From: a virus
DNA: 64,000 nt
IMG/VR virus record: IMGVR_UViG_3300042519_001902
Coordinates: 1-64,000 of that record
Direction: 5' to 3' (one strand)
Shown here: in pieces, positions 16,982-24,430 of the stretch
Numbering within the stretch: the first letter of the stretch is position 1
Layout of the letters: each line of letters begins with the position of its first letter
Notes under the pieces: model-generated
Told to the model about the DNA's origin: nothing
Databases searched by the model: none
What the model saw: the letters and a program-made list of their open reading frames with translations, nothing else
Program-made: the position numbers and the translations under genes

Positions 16982-17713
16982 TTAGGTGATGGCGGCGAGT
17001 TTCTTTTTGCTGTACCCCGTGATCCCAGCCTTTCGCAATTCGCGAATAGCGAAAGCGGCGGCGGTGCCTTTGCGTTGGTTGCCGTGGAGCAGAAGGGCGA
17101 ACGACTCGCCTCCGTCGTAGGCGTGCGTGTCGTCGTGATCGATCTCGAGACCGAGGGCGGCGGCTTGCTCCTCGGCGAAGACCACCTTGGCGGTCTTGAG
17201 CCCACCCGTGGACGCATCGTAGCGGCCACCGAGCGAGGCGGTGAGGATCAGGTTGTCGGGGATGAACTCCTGCAACCGACGCCAGAGGTTAACCGACTTG
17301 GTGTACGAGTAGAAGCGTACGTCCCAGCGGGCGCGGGCGACGTCCATCCACGCAAGGAAGTACGCCTCGCTGAAGTAGTCACCGCCCACATGGATCCGAA
17401 CGATCTTGGCCTTCCTGGGCAGGCTGGCGGCGATCAACTGGGCCATGCCCTCGCGGGTCGCGGCGGCTTTGAGGAGCTCGAAGTTAGCCCAGCGTGACTT
17501 GCGCACGGATGGGTACACCGCTTCGGCCTGCGCGGCGAAGCAGACGAACTCTTGCTGAGGACCGTGCGACATCTTGCCGGTCGTGCGGTCAGCCTTGGCA
17601 AGGCACTTCAGTGCGCCGGGGCAGGTGTACCCTGCTGGCAGACTGAAGGTGTAGATGTCTTTCGTGAGTTTCGCGTTACCTTTCTGGAACGATAGCTTTG
17701 ATTTGGTTTTCAT
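16982..17713 (-). CDS. Gp88-like phage protein
   Basis: 243 residues from the ATG overlapping the methyltransferase stop (ATGA, 17710-17713). Resembles the phage family Gene product 88: KGNAKLTKDIYTFSLPAG, then CPGALKCLAKAD, CFAAQAEAVYP, then RIHVGGDYFSEAYFLAWMDV and FYSYTKSVNLW. Several Cys and the GGDYFS/YTKS motifs are retained. The biochemical role of the family is not known to me. A bipartite TAACAA-type element sits 9 nt upstream, so this gene may have its own promoter inside the methyltransferase tail. Confidence 0.7.
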   Translation of the reverse strand: MKTKSKLSFQKGNAKLTKDIYTFSLPAGYTCPGALKCLAKADRTTGKMSHGPQQEFVCFAAQAEAVYPSVRKSRWANFELLKAAATREGMAQLIAASLPRKAKIVRIHVGGDYFSEAYFLAWMDVARARWDVRFYSYTKSVNLWRRLQEFIPDNLILTASLGGRYDASTGGLKTAKVVFAEEQAAALGLEIDHDDTHAYDGGESFALLLHGNQRKGTAAAFAIRELRKAGITGYSKKKLAAIT

Positions 17714-18624
17714 TTTATTGCATTGTTGTCTGATACCAACGGATAACAACCGCTGGAAAGTTGAAGCGCGTGGGCTTCGTTGAGGAGCGTGCGGAACGCT
17801 AAGCGGCACGTAGCTGGGACGACTCCGTTGCCGAGGAGGCGGAGCTCATCGGTACGATTGTCGCCGGCGAGGCACAGCTCGGCATAACCCAGCCCACGGG
17901 TAGACCCATGAGCGTCTCGACCCAGCGGGGGTTGAGCGCAAGCGACACGGGGCGGCTCCCATTCGTGCTGAGGTTGACCCGGACGACTGGGCCACTCGCC
18001 ATCTCGGCGGCGATCACACCCACCAACCGATCCTTCCGGTTGCGGTGACTCCCGTCGGGGTTCTTCCCGTCCGGTGAGCAGCCGGTGGTATCCTTCCAGT
18101 CGCGTGTCGTGGCGGTGGGCCAGGACGAAGATGCGCTTTCGCTGGTGGGGCGCGCCCACTTCAGCCGCGCTGAATATGCCCCACGCCGTAGCGTAACCGA
18201 TTCGGTCCAGCTCTGCGATGACGTCGCGTAATCCGAGGGAGATGTGACCCTCGACGTTCTCGAAGAAGCAAAGCTCGGGTCGCATGAGGACAATTCCATC
18301 TGCGATCCAAGGCCAGAGGTGACGGGGGTCGTCTCTGCCGAGGCGCTTGCCGACGGTACTGAACGGCTGGCAGGGGTACCCGCCACTGAGGATATCCACT
18401 CGGTCTCGAAAGCTTTCCCACGGGAAGGATCTAAGATCCGTCCACAGAGGTGCCGAGTCCATGAGTCCCGCTTCCATTTTCGCGACCAAGTTCGCAGCGG
18501 CAAAGGCTTCGATCTCACTAACAGCGATTGTGCGCAGACCTTGGATTGCTCCTCGGAGTCCGAGATCAATGCCGCCGTACCCTGCACAGAGGCTAACGTG
18601 TGTAACGACTTTGGAAGTATCCAT
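17710..18624 (-). CDS. DNA (cytosine-5) methyltransferase
   Basis: 304 residues. C5-methyltransferase motifs in order: I (SLCAGYGGIDLG, 11-22), IV (GGYPCQPFS, catalytic Cys85), VI (FENVEGH, 121-127), VIII (QRKRIFVLA, 161-169) and X (GNGVVPAT, in the last 60 residues). It transfers a methyl group from S-adenosylmethionine to cytosine in a specific site. The segment between VIII and X (target recognition) is short and low in ordinary protein character because the DNA there appears shaped by another frame (17799-18629). No cognate restriction enzyme is seen, so self-protection against host restriction is the likely role. ATG at 18624, about 20 nt behind a bipartite regulatory element. Confidence 0.9.
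   Translation of the reverse strand: MDTSKVVTHVSLCAGYGGIDLGLRGAIQGLRTIAVSEIEAFAAANLVAKMEAGLMDSAPLWTDLRSFPWESFRDRVDILSGGYPCQPFSTVGKRLGRDDPRHLWPWIADGIVLMRPELCFFENVEGHISLGLRDVIAELDRIGYATAWGIFSAAEVGAPHQRKRIFVLAHRHDTRLEGYHRLLTGREEPRRESPQPEGSVGGCDRRRDGEWPSRPGQPQHEWEPPRVACAQPPLGRDAHGSTRGLGYAELCLAGDNRTDELRLLGNGVVPATCRLAFRTLLNEAHALQLSSGCYPLVSDNNAIK
17723..17747 (-). promoter_or_regulatory. Bipartite element upstream of Gp88-like gene
   Basis: Minus strand: GTTATCCGTTG-N7-ACAACAA, ending 9 nt before the ATG at 17713. A near-match to the recurrent GTTATCCGATA-N7-GTAACAA element. Read on the plus strand, the same site gives GTTGTCTGATA-N7-ATAACAA, so it is close to dyad-symmetric. Confidence 0.5.
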
Positions 18625-18629
18625 GTCAT
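17799..18629 (-). CDS. Overlapping ORF within the methyltransferase gene
   Basis: 276 codons open in the +1 frame of the methyltransferase, with its own ATG five bases upstream of that gene's ATG. The first half is Ser/Arg-rich and looks like a frame shadow. The second half reads SSWPTATTRDWKDTTG, then NRKDRLVGVIAAEM and LNPRWVETLMGLPVGW. These match a block (WPTPxxRDWKD...LNPxWVExLMGxPxGW) that I know from phage methyltransferase C-termini and adjacent phage proteins. So at least the second half looks selected as protein. Whether it is translated, and from which start, cannot be told. Confidence 0.4.
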   Translation of the reverse strand: MTWILPKSLHTLASVQGTAALISDSEEQSKVCAQSLLVRSKPLPLRTWSRKWKRDSWTRHLCGRILDPSRGKAFETEWISSVAGTPASRSVPSASASAETTPVTSGLGSQMELSSCDPSFASSRTSRVTSPSDYATSSQSWTESVTLRRGAYSARLKWARPTSESASSSWPTATTRDWKDTTGCSPDGKNPDGSHRNRKDRLVGVIAAEMASGPVVRVNLSTNGSRPVSLALNPRWVETLMGLPVGWVMPSCASPATIVPMSSASSATESSQLRAA

Positions 18630-18644
18630 GTTATTTTATTGAGG

Positions 18645-18669
18645 TCATTACGTGCGGCTAACGGATACC
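18645..18669 (-). promoter_or_regulatory. Bipartite element upstream of methyltransferase
   Basis: Minus strand: GGTATCCGTTA-N7-GTAATGA, ending 20 nt before the methyltransferase ATG. Nine of 11 and five of seven bases agree with the recurrent element. The opposite strand at 18657-18681 also reads GCTAACGGATA-N7-GTAACAA. Confidence 0.5.
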
Positions 18670-18701
18670 AACCGGTAACAACTTAGGGCAAGGAGAATGG
18701 G

Positions 18702-19076
18702 TTAATCGACCTCCTCCACCCACGCGGCGGCGAACCCGGGGTCGGCCTCGGCAGCTTTTTCGACGGCCTCTTGCGAGACGGCACCGGCGTCCTTCATCCA
18801 CAGCCACTCGATGACCTCTGCGGCGGTGACGAACGAGGCCGCAGTACAGTGGTTGGATTCTCCCTGCCACTGGGTGAATCTACCGAACGAGGCGACGTAC
18901 CTCCCGCCTTTGGTTCGGTAGATTCTCACCTCGAACCAGCGGTTGGCGTGGCCGTTGTGGCCGATTGCATTATCTGCGCTGGCGATCTGCTCGCCCGTGA
19001 AAGCGAGAGGCGGGAGCCCGTCGCGGTTGATCGTGTATTTTTCCATGGTGCTGTCGGTTTTTTGTTCTGATTTCAT
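18702..19076 (-). CDS. Conserved hypothetical protein
   Basis: 124 residues. A beta-rich core reads YTINRDGLPPLAFTGEQIAS, RWFEVRIYRTKGGRYVASF and FTQWQGESNHCTAASF. I have seen this pattern (FTGExIA...RWxExxLYRTxGGxYVA) in phage proteins of unknown function. An alternative start at Met11 (MEKYTINRDG) is likely, as it begins the conserved part. A small acidic C-terminal tail follows. Confidence 0.6.
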   Translation of the reverse strand: MKSEQKTDSTMEKYTINRDGLPPLAFTGEQIASADNAIGHNGHANRWFEVRIYRTKGGRYVASFGRFTQWQGESNHCTAASFVTAAEVIEWLWMKDAGAVSQEAVEKAAEADPGFAAAWVEEVD

Positions 19077-19089
19077 TTTGTTTTGTGGG

Positions 19090-19326
19090 TTACTCTTTTC
19101 GTTTCCAAGTGGTTGGATCTACCTCGACGATGCGGTAGTCCGCTGCGTCGTACTCATCGGACATGTCGCCGACGGCGACCGCTTCGGCTACGCTCTCGAT
19201 GAGGTCATCGATCTCGGCTTGAGCTGACTCTCGGGTGTCGAATAGCCAGGGCTCATCTTCAGAAATCCATCCGGCGTCGTCCCATCCGTAGGAGAATAGG
19301 TGCTCAACTAGGAACTTAGTTTTCAT
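19090..19326 (-). CDS. Conserved small phage protein
   Basis: 78 residues, acidic. The plan is an aromatic opening (HLFSYGWDDAGW), then FDTRESAQAEIDDLIESVAE, then VGDMSDEYDAADYRIVEV. This matches a widespread phage family with FxTxxEAExEIxxHI...GDMDD...DFRIV; function unknown. Its start overlaps the previous stop by ATGA. Confidence 0.65.
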   Translation of the reverse strand: MKTKFLVEHLFSYGWDDAGWISEDEPWLFDTRESAQAEIDDLIESVAEAVAVGDMSDEYDAADYRIVEVDPTTWKRKE

Positions 19327-19613
19327 GGTGTGCCTTCCGAGTTGGGTTCCGAGTTGGTTACCTCGTCATCCCACTCGGCTTTCTGCGCAGTGACCTCGGC
19401 TAGGTTGAGCACCACCTCTCCAAGAGGGTCATCCATTTCATGCCCGAGGACGTAGATGGAAACGGCTAGCCTGCCGTCGCGAGTGATGATCTGCACGGAC
19501 GCATCTCCGACGGTGATCCATACCCCAGTGCTGCCGTCGGGACGTTCCGGTTTGAGGACGACGTCTTGGGTGCAGTCCAGACCATCGAGATTGAGTTCTG
19601 GTTTAGTGCTCAT
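19323..19613 (-). CDS. Hypothetical protein
   Basis: 96 residues from the ATG overlapping the previous stop (19610-19613); the longer frame is rejected. Beta-strand-rich middle (STGVWITVGDASVQIITRDG) and an acidic tail. No family recognised. ATGA-coupled on both sides. Confidence 0.55.
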   Translation of the reverse strand: MSTKPELNLDGLDCTQDVVLKPERPDGSTGVWITVGDASVQIITRDGRLAVSIYVLGHEMDDPLGEVVLNLAEVTAQKAEWDDEVTNSEPNSEGTP

Positions 19614-19873
19614 GCGTCGACCCTCCTTGCTAGGCGGTGGTCGTAATCGTCGCCGGGATTGATGACGACGGATCGGACCGGAGTCCCGTCTTTCGGGAAC
19701 ATCCAGATGTCCTGCGCCAGATAGCCGCTGAGGCAGCACCCCTTGTAGTAAGCGTGGTAGCTGATGCCCACCTCGTCGGGCAAATGGGCCGTGGCTTTGC
19801 GGAATTCACCGAGCGTGAGTTTCGTCGGCGGTGTCGGAGCTGGAGTTGGAGTTGGAGTGATGTCGGTGCTCAT
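19610..19873 (-). CDS. Hypothetical protein
   Basis: 87 residues with a Thr/Pro-rich N-terminal linker (TPTPTPAPTPPT) and LTLGEFRKATAHLPDEVGIS, a pattern common in small phage proteins that begin a domain with TVGELxxxLxxLPDD. Function unknown. The TP repeats come from a short GGAGTT-type repeat in the DNA (19838-19860). Confidence 0.55.
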   Translation of the reverse strand: MSTDITPTPTPAPTPPTKLTLGEFRKATAHLPDEVGISYHAYYKGCCLSGYLAQDIWMFPKDGTPVRSVVINPGDDYDHRLARRVDA

Positions 19874-20109
19874 GTGCTGGCCTTCTTCCGTGCGCGAAGC
19901 ATCGCGTCAGCGAGCGCGTAGGCTTCTCCCGGCACCCACCCTGAACTGTTCGACGTGTAATTCCCGGCCATGATTCCGGCTAGAGCCTGACCTGCGAGGT
20001 AGTCGCGCAGGGTCATACCGTCTTGGCCGTGCAAGGTTGTGGCGCCGCTGGTGCCGCGTGACTCTGGACGAGGAAACGCCGGGCCTCCGTCGTTGATTGG
20101 TGTGCTCAT
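19870..20109 (-). CDS. Conserved phage protein (NDGGPAFP family)
   Basis: 79 residues. NDGGPAFPRPE at the N-terminus, GMTLRDYLAGQALAGIM in the middle and EAYALADAMLRARK at the end are diagnostic of a very common small phage protein. Its function is unknown. Coupled by ATGA on both sides. Confidence 0.8.
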   Translation of the reverse strand: MSTPINDGGPAFPRPESRGTSGATTLHGQDGMTLRDYLAGQALAGIMAGNYTSNSSGWVPGEAYALADAMLRARKKAST

Positions 20110-20384
20110 GTGATTACAGCTATGCTGTCTCTGACGTTTATTGATCTGGCTTTACCCGACATGACACAGCGGGGCTGCGTCTTGCGGGTGCGGGACCTGA
20201 CGGGAACGCGACAATCAACGCCGTTAACAATCAGGCATTGATCGCGGTAGTGGATGGACAAGCGCGGCTCACCAGCGGACAGCGAGGCGGGCTTGTTGTA
20301 GTGGAAGTAGAACACGGCGGGCTTGGGCTTTGATACCGTGTAGCCACCGCTCCTCTCCCCGAAGGCGTAGTCGGATAGGTTCAT
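20106..20384 (-). CDS. Hypothetical protein
   Basis: 92 residues, basic and beta-rich (KPAVFYFHYNKPASL, LSIHYRDQCLIVNGVDC, RVPVRSRTRKTQPR). No family recognised. Placed in an unbroken chain of ATGA-overlapping small genes. Confidence 0.5.
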   Translation of the reverse strand: MNLSDYAFGERSGGYTVSKPKPAVFYFHYNKPASLSAGEPRLSIHYRDQCLIVNGVDCRVPVRSRTRKTQPRCVMSGKARSINVRDSIAVIT

Positions 20385-20602
20385 GATGGGTTCCTCCCGA
20401 AGAGCACGTCTCCCGCATCTCTGGGAAACGTCGATCCGTAATCGGCGATGAACTGTGCGTCAGACACTTCGTCGTAACCGTCGACGGCAGCTATGCGATA
20501 GCTGTGCTCTCTGTTTTGGTCGTGCTCGAATGGCTCGATCATGACGACACCTACGTTGGTACGTCCGCAGAACCAGACGACTCGTTGTGATGGTGGGTTC
20601 AT
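20381..20602 (-). CDS. Hypothetical protein
   Basis: 73 residues. VVWFCGRTNVGVVMIEPFEH and YRIAAVDGYDEVSDAQFIADYG suggest a small alpha/beta protein. No family assigned. ATGA-coupled on both sides. Confidence 0.5.
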   Translation of the reverse strand: MNPPSQRVVWFCGRTNVGVVMIEPFEHDQNREHSYRIAAVDGYDEVSDAQFIADYGSTFPRDAGDVLFGRNPS

Positions 20603-20931
20603 GCTCGGCCCTCCGCTTTGGCGATGGCGGCGCGGGCGAAGTCGAGTGCGTCACGTTCCTCCGCAACCAAATCGACTTCGCCCAGGTCGGCGTGATCACC
20701 GACGAGTCGCTTCAGCGCGATGAGCAGGTCCGTGTTCACGGCGTGGTGGATCGGCTCGGCGGTGGGTACCTCCCACTTGAAGAGCGCGTCGCGAGCGGAC
20801 TCGATCAAGGTCGTAGCCCACTTGGCTTCGTCCTCGGTGAGTTGCAGCGACGAGCAACTCTCGTCGATCTGAAACAACACGGCGTCGATTTCGTTTCTCG
20901 TAAGGGGTCCAACTTCGATGATCATTTTCAT
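20599..20931 (-). CDS. Hypothetical helical protein
   Basis: 110 residues, acidic and helical. The C-terminal DALDFARAAIAKAEGRA resembles the end of many small phage proteins (xxARAAIAKAEG). No catalytic motif. ATGA-coupled on both sides. Confidence 0.55.
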   Translation of the reverse strand: MKMIIEVGPLTRNEIDAVLFQIDESCSSLQLTEDEAKWATTLIESARDALFKWEVPTAEPIHHAVNTDLLIALKRLVGDHADLGEVDLVAEERDALDFARAAIAKAEGRA

Positions 20932-21281
20932 TTTGGTGATTCCTCCTCTGGTAGGTGTTCAACTTTGCCCATCCATGGCTCAGGCCGGATGGCTCGCACC
21001 CAATCGGTGAACGACGGGATGCGGCCAGCGAAGTCCTCCTTAACGTGCTGCTCTCCGACCCAGCGCGTTGGGATAGACCGACCGTTGGTTAGCGTGATAG
21101 CCGCACCGAAGGTGCGCTCACATTCAAAGATGCCCTGAGCATGGTGGCGCAGGGCACGATGGCGGAAGTCGGCGATGATTTCTTTGCTCGCGTCGAACCA
21201 CTGATGGATCGCGAGGTAATCTTCGATGACTCCGCCCCACTTGCGGACGCTCGACTGAGCGTGGTGGTAGGGGTTAGCCAT
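20928..21281 (-). CDS. DUF6915-family protein
   Basis: 117 residues from the internal ATG at 21281; a longer frame upstream is a shadow of the next gene. It matches DUF6915 along its length: MANPYHHAQSSVRKWGG, EDYLAIHQWFDASKEIIADF, RHRALRHHAQGIFECE, FGAAITLTNGR, then RWVGEQHVKEDFAGRIPSF and DWVRAI. The His/Asp/Glu-rich core (HRALRHH...E...GEQHVxED) looks metal-binding, but no activity is known. ATGA-coupled downstream. Confidence 0.85.
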   Translation of the reverse strand: MANPYHHAQSSVRKWGGVIEDYLAIHQWFDASKEIIADFRHRALRHHAQGIFECERTFGAAITLTNGRSIPTRWVGEQHVKEDFAGRIPSFTDWVRAIRPEPWMGKVEHLPEEESPK

Positions 21282-21282
21282 G

Positions 21283-21714
21283 TTAGAGGGTCTCGTTGTC
21301 GACTTCGATCTCGATGACGTTCGTCTCGTGGTGCCACTCGATGGTGCCTTCTTCCACGTCGATGACGAACGACCCTTGCGCGCCGTCGTTGTTCTCCCAC
21401 CCGTCGTGCTTCTCCTCCAGTTTACCGTAGCATAGATTCTCAATCGCTTCGCGAAGACCTACGGTTCTCGGTTCGCTGACTTTGTATGTGCGGACGTAGG
21501 TCGTGCCGCCCATGTCGTAGCCGCCCACGATATCGCGCTGCTCGATCTTGACGTCGTCGACTACGACCCCGGCTCCGAAGTCAGGCTCGTCGACTTGGCC
21601 GTCATCTCCCGACCCGCTGTAGTTGATGGTGCATTCCTTGACCCCGGCTGCTCGGAGAGCGGCGAGGATGTTCTGCTTGTTATCTTCGTATGCTTTTTTA
21701 GTTTCTGCGTTCAT
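21283..21714 (-). CDS. DUF6878-family protein
   Basis: 143 residues. Matches the DUF6878 pattern: LRAAGVKECTINYSGSGDDGQVDE near the start, EAIENLCYGKLEEKHDGWENNDGA late and a C-terminal HHETNVIEIEVDNETL. The start is taken at 21714 because the upstream part of the frame (LATNNNDNNN) is just the translated AACAACAAC leader. Role unknown; DUF6878, DUF6915 and DUF6876 cluster in this operon. Confidence 0.8.
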   Translation of the reverse strand: MNAETKKAYEDNKQNILAALRAAGVKECTINYSGSGDDGQVDEPDFGAGVVVDDVKIEQRDIVGGYDMGGTTYVRTYKVSEPRTVGLREAIENLCYGKLEEKHDGWENNDGAQGSFVIDVEEGTIEWHHETNVIEIEVDNETL

Positions 21715-21755
21715 ATTATTATTATCGTTGTTGTTGGTTGCTAACAAATCACATC

Positions 21756-23153
21756 TTAACGCCCAGGTTCGGCGGCTCCGACCACGCGCTTGCCAGCCCG
21801 CATCTCTTCAAACGCGGTGACTGCGCTGGACAGGCTAATGAACCGCTTGGCCTTGATGCGCCGAGCTGTGGCAAACGCACTCGTCGTCAGTGCTGCTGAG
21901 CTGCTGTCGTTGCAGCCGGTGATGTACCCATCGCAGACCCACAGGCGCGGCTCGGCTTGCTTGCCCAGCCACGTCAGCGCAGGTCCGTCGATGATGTTAC
22001 CGCCGCCGACTTGAGCGCGGACGCGCTCGATGGCCTTGACGTCCGCACGATGCCCGCCTCGGGCGATCACCGTGATCGAACCCGTGTCCGCCTTGCCCGA
22101 GTACATCGCCACGGTGGCGCAGGGCGCAGCCGTGATGATGCGTTCGATGTCCTCCATGGACAGGCTCATCGAACCCGATGCATCGACGAGCACCGTGCCA
22201 CCGGGTGCTTTGCGCCGACGCCCGAAGATGCGACCGTCGATGTTGTAGCGGTGCATGAACCGAGGCACCGTGCCCGAGTCATGCGCCCGCTCCCGCCGAC
22301 CGACCTGTGCTTCCTTGATCGGGTGGGTCAGGGCCACCGAGCGCACGTCTGCCGTGCCGAACTCGATCTCGTGCCTCGTCTTGTGGAGCTCCTCGCGGAC
22401 CATCCGGGTATCTCGATCAAGCCGTTCGGTCTCCTCCTTGTTAACCGCTGAGTCCGGGTTCGGACGCGGCGGCGTCATGCCGATGCGGTCATGGACGAAC
22501 TTCGCCATGCGCAGCATGTCCTTCCACTTTGGGTAGTTCCGTGGCCCCCGAGTGGGGTGGATCACGGAGTGGGATTCCTCCAGGATCTTCTGCGCCTCCG
22601 TTCCAGCGTAGCGCAGCACCTTCTTCTGCTCGTCGTTGAGCGGACTCGGCGGCGCGGGTTCTGCCTTTCCGTCCTCGTCGGGCTCCGCTGGAATGCCCGC
22701 TAACTGGCGGATGACTTTCTTCAGGCGCAGCCAGTCACCGGTGCGGTGAATTGAAAGCGCCATCTTCACCAGCGGGGAGATGACGTCGGGCTGGTTGACC
22801 AACCGCAGGAGCATAGCTTCGATCTCGCCCTCGGTCATGTGCCCAACGAGGCGCGGCTGCATGCGCATCCGCTCGCTGAGCAGGGCATGCATCCTGTAGT
22901 CCTCGCAGGACTGCAACAGATCGGGCGCAACCCCGATCTTCTCCGCCTCCTTCGCGGGGGATTTCTTGGGGGTCCACTTGGCATGAGCCATCTCATGCAG
23001 GCGGACGAAGTGATCTTCTGCGCTGTCCGACAAGGGCACGAACATCTCGCGCTTGCTGAGGTCCACCCGCGCCTGAGAGCTGGAGTCAATCGACCACCGC
23101 TCTCCGTCAATCGCCTCGGGTAAGGGGGCGATTGGTACGTACTGGTAGCTCAT
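21756..23153 (-). CDS. VWA-domain protein with HExxH motif, partner of MoxR ATPase
   Basis: 465 residues. N-terminal zincin-like motif LHEMAHAKW (His53-Glu54-His57), then a helical middle. A C-terminal von Willebrand factor A domain carries the MIDAS signature DASGSMS (Asp324) and later strand motifs (YSGKAD, WVCDGYITG). It overlaps the ATPase gene by one base, the usual MoxR-VWA pairing of chelatase-like and chaperone-like systems. In that family the ATPase works on targets that the VWA protein delivers through a bound metal ion. The protease motif suggests it may also cleave, or be a degenerate peptidase. N4-type phages carry a similar ATPase/VWA pair; target unknown. Confidence 0.75.
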   Translation of the reverse strand: MSYQYVPIAPLPEAIDGERWSIDSSSQARVDLSKREMFVPLSDSAEDHFVRLHEMAHAKWTPKKSPAKEAEKIGVAPDLLQSCEDYRMHALLSERMRMQPRLVGHMTEGEIEAMLLRLVNQPDVISPLVKMALSIHRTGDWLRLKKVIRQLAGIPAEPDEDGKAEPAPPSPLNDEQKKVLRYAGTEAQKILEESHSVIHPTRGPRNYPKWKDMLRMAKFVHDRIGMTPPRPNPDSAVNKEETERLDRDTRMVREELHKTRHEIEFGTADVRSVALTHPIKEAQVGRRERAHDSGTVPRFMHRYNIDGRIFGRRRKAPGGTVLVDASGSMSLSMEDIERIITAAPCATVAMYSGKADTGSITVIARGGHRADVKAIERVRAQVGGGNIIDGPALTWLGKQAEPRLWVCDGYITGCNDSSSAALTTSAFATARRIKAKRFISLSSAVTAFEEMRAGKRVVGAAEPGR

Positions 23154-23851
23154 TAGGCAGCAGCCGCGATGGTGAGCGAGGCGAGTACGTCCTTAGCCCG
23201 CACCCCGAAGCACGCTTCGGCGGCAGAGGTGTGACCGATCCGTGAACGCAGCGCGCCGTAAGCGAACCACGAACGCAGCGAGATCCGCAGCGCGGGGTCA
23301 GGGTTAACGCAGCTACCCTGCGCAGCGTTGCGTAGATCCTCGGGCAACGCGGCGATGGCGTTGGGGTTCGGATCGGTGACCTCTATGGTCACAGGGAAGC
23401 GGTCCTGCAATGCAGGCGGCAGGTCTGCGGGCACCCCGTTCATCGTGCCGATGCACTGGAAATCCTTGTGCGGATAGACGGTCTCACCCGTGGGCAAGGT
23501 CATCATGGCCGAGGGGCCGTCGTCGAGGAGCGACAGGAAGAACGAGAGCGTGTCGCCCGAAGCCTTGTCGATTTCGTTGACCACGAGCCGGTCGCCATTG
23601 CGCCACGCCTTGAGAGCGGGGCCGTCCTGCCAGATGAACTCGCCACCCTTGGGTACGTAGTGCCCGCGCAACTCGGCGGAGGGCATCTCGTCGGTGAGGG
23701 TCACGTTGTGGATGCCGCCTGCGCCGCCCGAGTGGGGCTCGTGGATGGCGACGTACGATTTGCCCGTGCCGGGAGGACCGTATTGCAAGATGCGGCCCGT
23801 GTTCTTGATGAGGAGCTTCGTGAGTTCCCAGTTGGTTTTGTTCTTAGCCAT
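23153..23851 (-). CDS. MoxR/CobS-like AAA+ ATPase
   Basis: 232 residues, a single AAA+ module. Walker A GPPGTGKS at 25-32; Walker B LVVNEID at 89-95, with Asn in place of the first acidic residue; sensor 1 GTMN; arginine-finger-type ALQDRFPV. Short for the family, with a helical lid. It precedes and overlaps the VWA gene, so the two probably act as one remodelling machine in the cytoplasm. A TATCCGTTAAC half-element lies about 43 nt before the start. Confidence 0.8.
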   Translation of the reverse strand: MAKNKTNWELTKLLIKNTGRILQYGPPGTGKSYVAIHEPHSGGAGGIHNVTLTDEMPSAELRGHYVPKGGEFIWQDGPALKAWRNGDRLVVNEIDKASGDTLSFFLSLLDDGPSAMMTLPTGETVYPHKDFQCIGTMNGVPADLPPALQDRFPVTIEVTDPNPNAIAALPEDLRNAAQGSCVNPDPALRISLRSWFAYGALRSRIGHTSAAEACFGVRAKDVLASLTIAAAA

Positions 23852-23893
23852 ATTATTTTGGATTACCTATCGTTACCTGACGTTTTGTTTTAG

Positions 23894-23904
23894 TATCCGT
23901 TAAC
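23894..23904 (-). promoter_or_regulatory. Half-element before the MoxR/VWA genes
   Basis: Minus strand GTTAACGGATA, preceded by GTTG, about 43 nt upstream of the ATPase start. It resembles the first half of the recurrent bipartite element. The second half is poorly conserved here. Confidence 0.35.
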
Positions 23905-23920
23905 AACGCAACGGAAAAGT

Positions 23921-24031
23921 TTAGTCATCTCTGTCGTCCTCGTCGTCCGACGAGGTGCCAATGAACGGCCACGCGATCGCGATCACTAATGCTACGACTA
24001 CGAATAGGGCGGCGTTGATGATCGGTTTCAT
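23921..24031 (-). CDS. 36-residue single-pass membrane protein
   Basis: A short frame, ATG at 24031, stop TAA at 23923-23921. Translation: a two-residue basic start (MK), a hydrophobic helix (INAALFVVVALVIAIAWPF) and a strongly acidic tail (SSDDEDDRDD). The clean helix-plus-acidic-tail layout argues that it is real. It fills the gap between the DUF6876 gene and the MoxR promoter region. It could be a membrane anchor or partner for the ATPase/VWA pair, but that is only positional. Confidence 0.6.
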   Translation of the reverse strand: MKPIINAALFVVVALVIAIAWPFIGTSSDDEDDRDD

Positions 24032-24040
24032 GGGCCGGTG

Positions 24041-24430
24041 TTAGTACTCCGAGGGCAGCATCAGGGTGAGTCCGCCGAGCTCGTTGCGTACGGCCCAGAC
24101 CGTGATGCCCTCATCGAGGGGGAAGTCGCTGTACTCGATGAACTGTGACGCCAGCGTGTTGTCGTTGCCGTCCTCGGCACTCAAGCGCCAGCCGTCGTCG
24201 CCCTTCACCAGCTTCCAGACTTGGAAGTCTTGCTTACGGAAGACGGGGTCTTGCTTGTACGAGGCAATGGCATCCATCAGCCAGTAAGCGTCGCAGTTCT
24301 CGGCGAGGTAGAGCGTGCCGTCAGTGAGCAGGCAGTTCCTAAATAACGGGGACCACTTGGTCCACGTCTCGGTGCTGGAGAACTGGCCGAGGTTAGTGCG
24401 GATCTCCGAGGGTGTGCTCGTGGTGCTCAT
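24041..24430 (-). CDS. DUF6876-family protein
   Basis: 129 residues from the ATG overlapping the previous stop (24427-24430). Matches DUF6876: NLGQFSSTETWTKWSPLF, LLTDGTLYLAENCDAYWLMD, then AIASYKQDP, FQVWKL, then IEYSDFPLDEGITVW and the end LMLPSEY. Function unknown; common in phage and plasmid genomes. Confidence 0.85.
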   Translation of the reverse strand: MSTTSTPSEIRTNLGQFSSTETWTKWSPLFRNCLLTDGTLYLAENCDAYWLMDAIASYKQDPVFRKQDFQVWKLVKGDDGWRLSAEDGNDNTLASQFIEYSDFPLDEGITVWAVRNELGGLTLMLPSEY

